6,917 nucleotides of DNA, taken from the NCBI GenBank assembly GCA_937891475.1, contig CALATC010000157.1:1-6917 (forward strand), read 5' to 3'. Within the stretch, counting starts at the first letter, position 1, and the number at the start of each line of letters is the position of its first letter. This stretch comes from an uncultured Granulicatella sp. GTDB taxonomy: Bacteria > Bacillota > Bacilli > Lactobacillales > Aerococcaceae. Positions 5,754 through 6,917 of the stretch are shown piece by piece. A program made the position numbers and the translations under genes. The notes under the pieces were generated by a model that did no database searches, was not told the origin of the DNA, and saw nothing but the letters and a program-made list of their open reading frames with translations.

Positions 5754-6269
5754 ATGAAATTAACTTATGAAGATAAAATAGAAATTTATCAACTAAGAAA
5801 ACAAGGCGAAAGCTTAAAGAATCTTTCACAGAAATACGATATTTCCGTTTCTAATATTAAATACTTAGTTCGATTGATTGATCGATATGGGATAGAAATT
5901 GTTAAAAAAGAAAAAAATCGTTACTATTCACCAGAGCTAAAGCAGGAAATAATGGATAAAGTTCTTTTAGAAGGTCGTTCACAATCAAGTGTATCTATTG
6001 ATTACGCACTTCCAAATTGGGGTTTACTTTCGAATTGGCTAGCACAATATAAGAAAAATGGGTATACTATTGTTGAGAAAACAATAGGGAGACCAAGTAC
6101 AATGGGACGTAAACCAAAGAAAAAATTAGAAGAAATGACAGATTTAGAACGTCTTCAACTAGAGAATGAATACTTAAGAGCGGAGAATGCAATTCTAAAA
6201 AAGTTGAGAGAACTCCGATTGAAGGAGGAAAAAGAGAAAGAAGAAAGACTGAAATTGTTCAAGAATTAA
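5754..6269 (+). CDS. IS3-family (IS150 group) transposase OrfA, DNA-binding subunit
   Basis: This 171-residue protein binds the ends of the insertion sequence and, made alone, often limits transposition in this family. Two helix-turn-helix segments are visible at about 5-45 and 60-102, with the second containing [16 protein letters not shown] basic [13 protein letters not shown] patch (112-124) follows, then a leucine zipper with L134, L141 and L148. The tail from 150 on is a highly charged run. The ATG at 5754 is preferred over an in-frame TTG at 5739, because that TTG lies within the hairpin arm and has no ribosome binding site. GGGGTG (5741-5746) is seven bases before the ATG. The slippery site lies at codons 149-150, and a normal stop is reached at 6267-6269. 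The gene looks intact. Confidence 0.88.
   Translation: MKLTYEDKIEIYQLRKQGESLKNLSQKYDISVSNIKYLVRLIDRYGIEIVKKEKNRYYSPELKQEIMDKVLLEGRSQSSVSIDYALPNWGLLSNWLAQYKKNGYTIVEKTIGRPSTMGRKPKKKLEEMTDLERLQLENEYLRAENAILKKLRELRLKEEKEKEERLKLFKN
6182..6203 (+). other. Programmed -1 ribosomal frameshift site joining OrfA and OrfB
   Basis: The heptamer at 6197-6203 is A_AAA_AAG read in the orfA frame (CTA AAA AAG), the standard -1 slip sequence of IS3-family elements. GGAG at 6182-6185 is 11 bases upstream, the spacing at which an internal Shine-Dalgarno stimulates slippage in dnaX and IS911. Shifting back one base continues into orfB from GTT at 6203-6205 with no stop to the window end. OrfB has no ATG/GTG start near its beginning, so fusion is its likely route of synthesis. 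Confidence 0.85.
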
Positions 6270-6917
6270 TCAATGAATTTGCGTTGGATATTCTTCTTAA
6301 AGTAATTAAATTAGCTCGTTCAACGTACTATTATCATTTAAAACAAATGAACCAACCAGATAAGGATCAACAGATTAAAGATGAAATACAAGAAATTTTT
6401 ACCGAACATAAGGGAAACTATGGTTACCGTAGAATTCATTTAGAATTGAGAAATCGTGGATTAAAAGTGAATCATAAGAAGGTACAACGCTTAATGAAAG
6501 TTCTTGGTTTAATTGCTCGTATTCGTCGTAAACTCAAGTATTATTCCCACAAAGGAGATGTTGGTAAGAGATCAGATAATCTGATTCAACGTGATTTTGA
6601 AGGGACTAAACCAATGGAAAAATGTTACACAGATGTAACGGAGTTTGCCATTCCGAGTAGCGAACAGAAATTATATTTATCACCAGTTTTAGATGGATTT
6701 AACAGTGAAATTATTGCGTACAATCTTTCACGCTCACCTAACTTACAACAAGTAAAGACAATGTTGAATGAGGCATTTACAGATGAAAATTACGAGAACA
6801 CTATTCTCCATAGCGACCAAGGTTGGCAATACCAACATGATTCTTATCATCAATTTTTAGATAGTAAAGGTATACTACCATCTATGTCACGTAAGGGAAA
6901 CAGTGCAGATAATGGTA
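6203..6917 (+). CDS. IS3-family transposase OrfB, catalytic domain, made as OrfAB fusion; partial at window end
   Basis: This is the catalytic half of the transposase, read in the -1 frame relative to orfA; 238 codons are visible. Early residues carry [11 protein letters not shown], typical of OrfB starts. A helix-turn-helix region follows ([16 protein letters not shown] and on to [12 protein letters not shown]), then an RNase H-like integrase core. The first catalytic aspartate is in YTDVTEF (codon 6632-6634) and the second in LHSDQGWQY (codon 6815-6817). With the family D-35-E spacing, the glutamate codon should be at 6923-6925, just past the end; the last residues [10 protein letters not shown] are those that normally precede it. 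The frame is free of stops, so the element looks potentially active. The coordinate given is the first fused codon, not an independent start; a TTG at 6284 is the first in-frame alternative but lacks support. Confidence 0.88.

Larger units (their letters stand above)
5699..6917 (+). mobile_element. IS3-family insertion sequence (IS150 group), left part; right end outside window
   Basis: The element begins with the TG typical of IS3-family tips, at 5699, followed by TACTGCACCCCAAAAG as part of the left inverted repeat. It contains orfA, a -1 slippery site and orfB in the standard order. The reading frames are intact as far as visible. The right inverted repeat, the last part of orfB and the second copy of the target duplication lie beyond 6917. 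The two helix-turn-helix regions in a long OrfA and the slippery-site position fit the IS150 group. The exact left boundary is inferred from the terminal TG and from where the Lsa-gene flank stops making sense. Confidence 0.85.

Noticed and set aside
6228..6234. Second A-rich heptamer G_AAAAAG as frameshift site
   Set aside because: It is out of phase with the orfA frame for a -1 slip; the site at 6197-6203 is in the correct phase with an upstream stimulator.
1..6917. CRISPR array, phage genes or toxin-antitoxin pair
   Set aside because: No regularly spaced direct repeats, no phage proteins and no small two-gene cassettes with ribosome binding sites were seen on either strand.

Overview
The window is AT-rich with strong Shine-Dalgarno sites and tight Firmicute-style gene packing. 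The protein families (a YclNOPQ-type siderophore importer, an Lsa-type ABC-F protein and an IS150-group IS3 element) point to a low-GC Gram-positive, most likely a member of the Lactobacillales. The species cannot be named from the sequence alone. All recognisable genes lie on the + strand.

Layout. Bases 1-450 hold no convincing gene. They contain a compact palindromic element (182-329) that folds into a 20-bp closing stem enclosing three perfect hairpins, followed by a near-consensus Fur box (417-435). Bases 451-4092 are a four-gene siderophore importer operon: two FecCD-type permeases, an ATPase and a substrate-binding lipoprotein. The coding regions overlap or sit within 9 nt of each other, and the operon ends at a clear intrinsic terminator (4098-4122). 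Bases 4164-5685 are a separate unit with its own extended -10 promoter and an unusually short leader. It encodes a 492-residue ABC-F ATPase of the Lsa ribosome-protection type. From 5699 to the window end is the left part of an IS3-family insertion sequence. It has a terminator-like hairpin at its left tip, orfA, a canonical A_AAA_AAG slippery site and a partial orfB that is cut six bases before the expected catalytic glutamate codon.

How it works together. In iron-poor conditions Fur should leave its box and the operon should be transcribed. The lipoprotein would capture a ferric siderophore, the permease pair would move it through the membrane and the ATPase would power the step. Ligand residues aligned from memory with CeuE/YclQ suggest a catecholate ligand. 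No siderophore biosynthesis gene is visible, so scavenging of foreign siderophores is plausible. The Lsa-like gene is an independent neighbour whose likely role is protecting ribosomes from lincosamides, pleuromutilins and streptogramin A. The insertion sequence appears to have landed in the terminator downstream of this gene and brings a replacement terminator in its own left end. I see no wholly unknown protein system. The most unusual items are the multi-hairpin element at 182-329 and the regulatory architecture at the left end of the insertion sequence.
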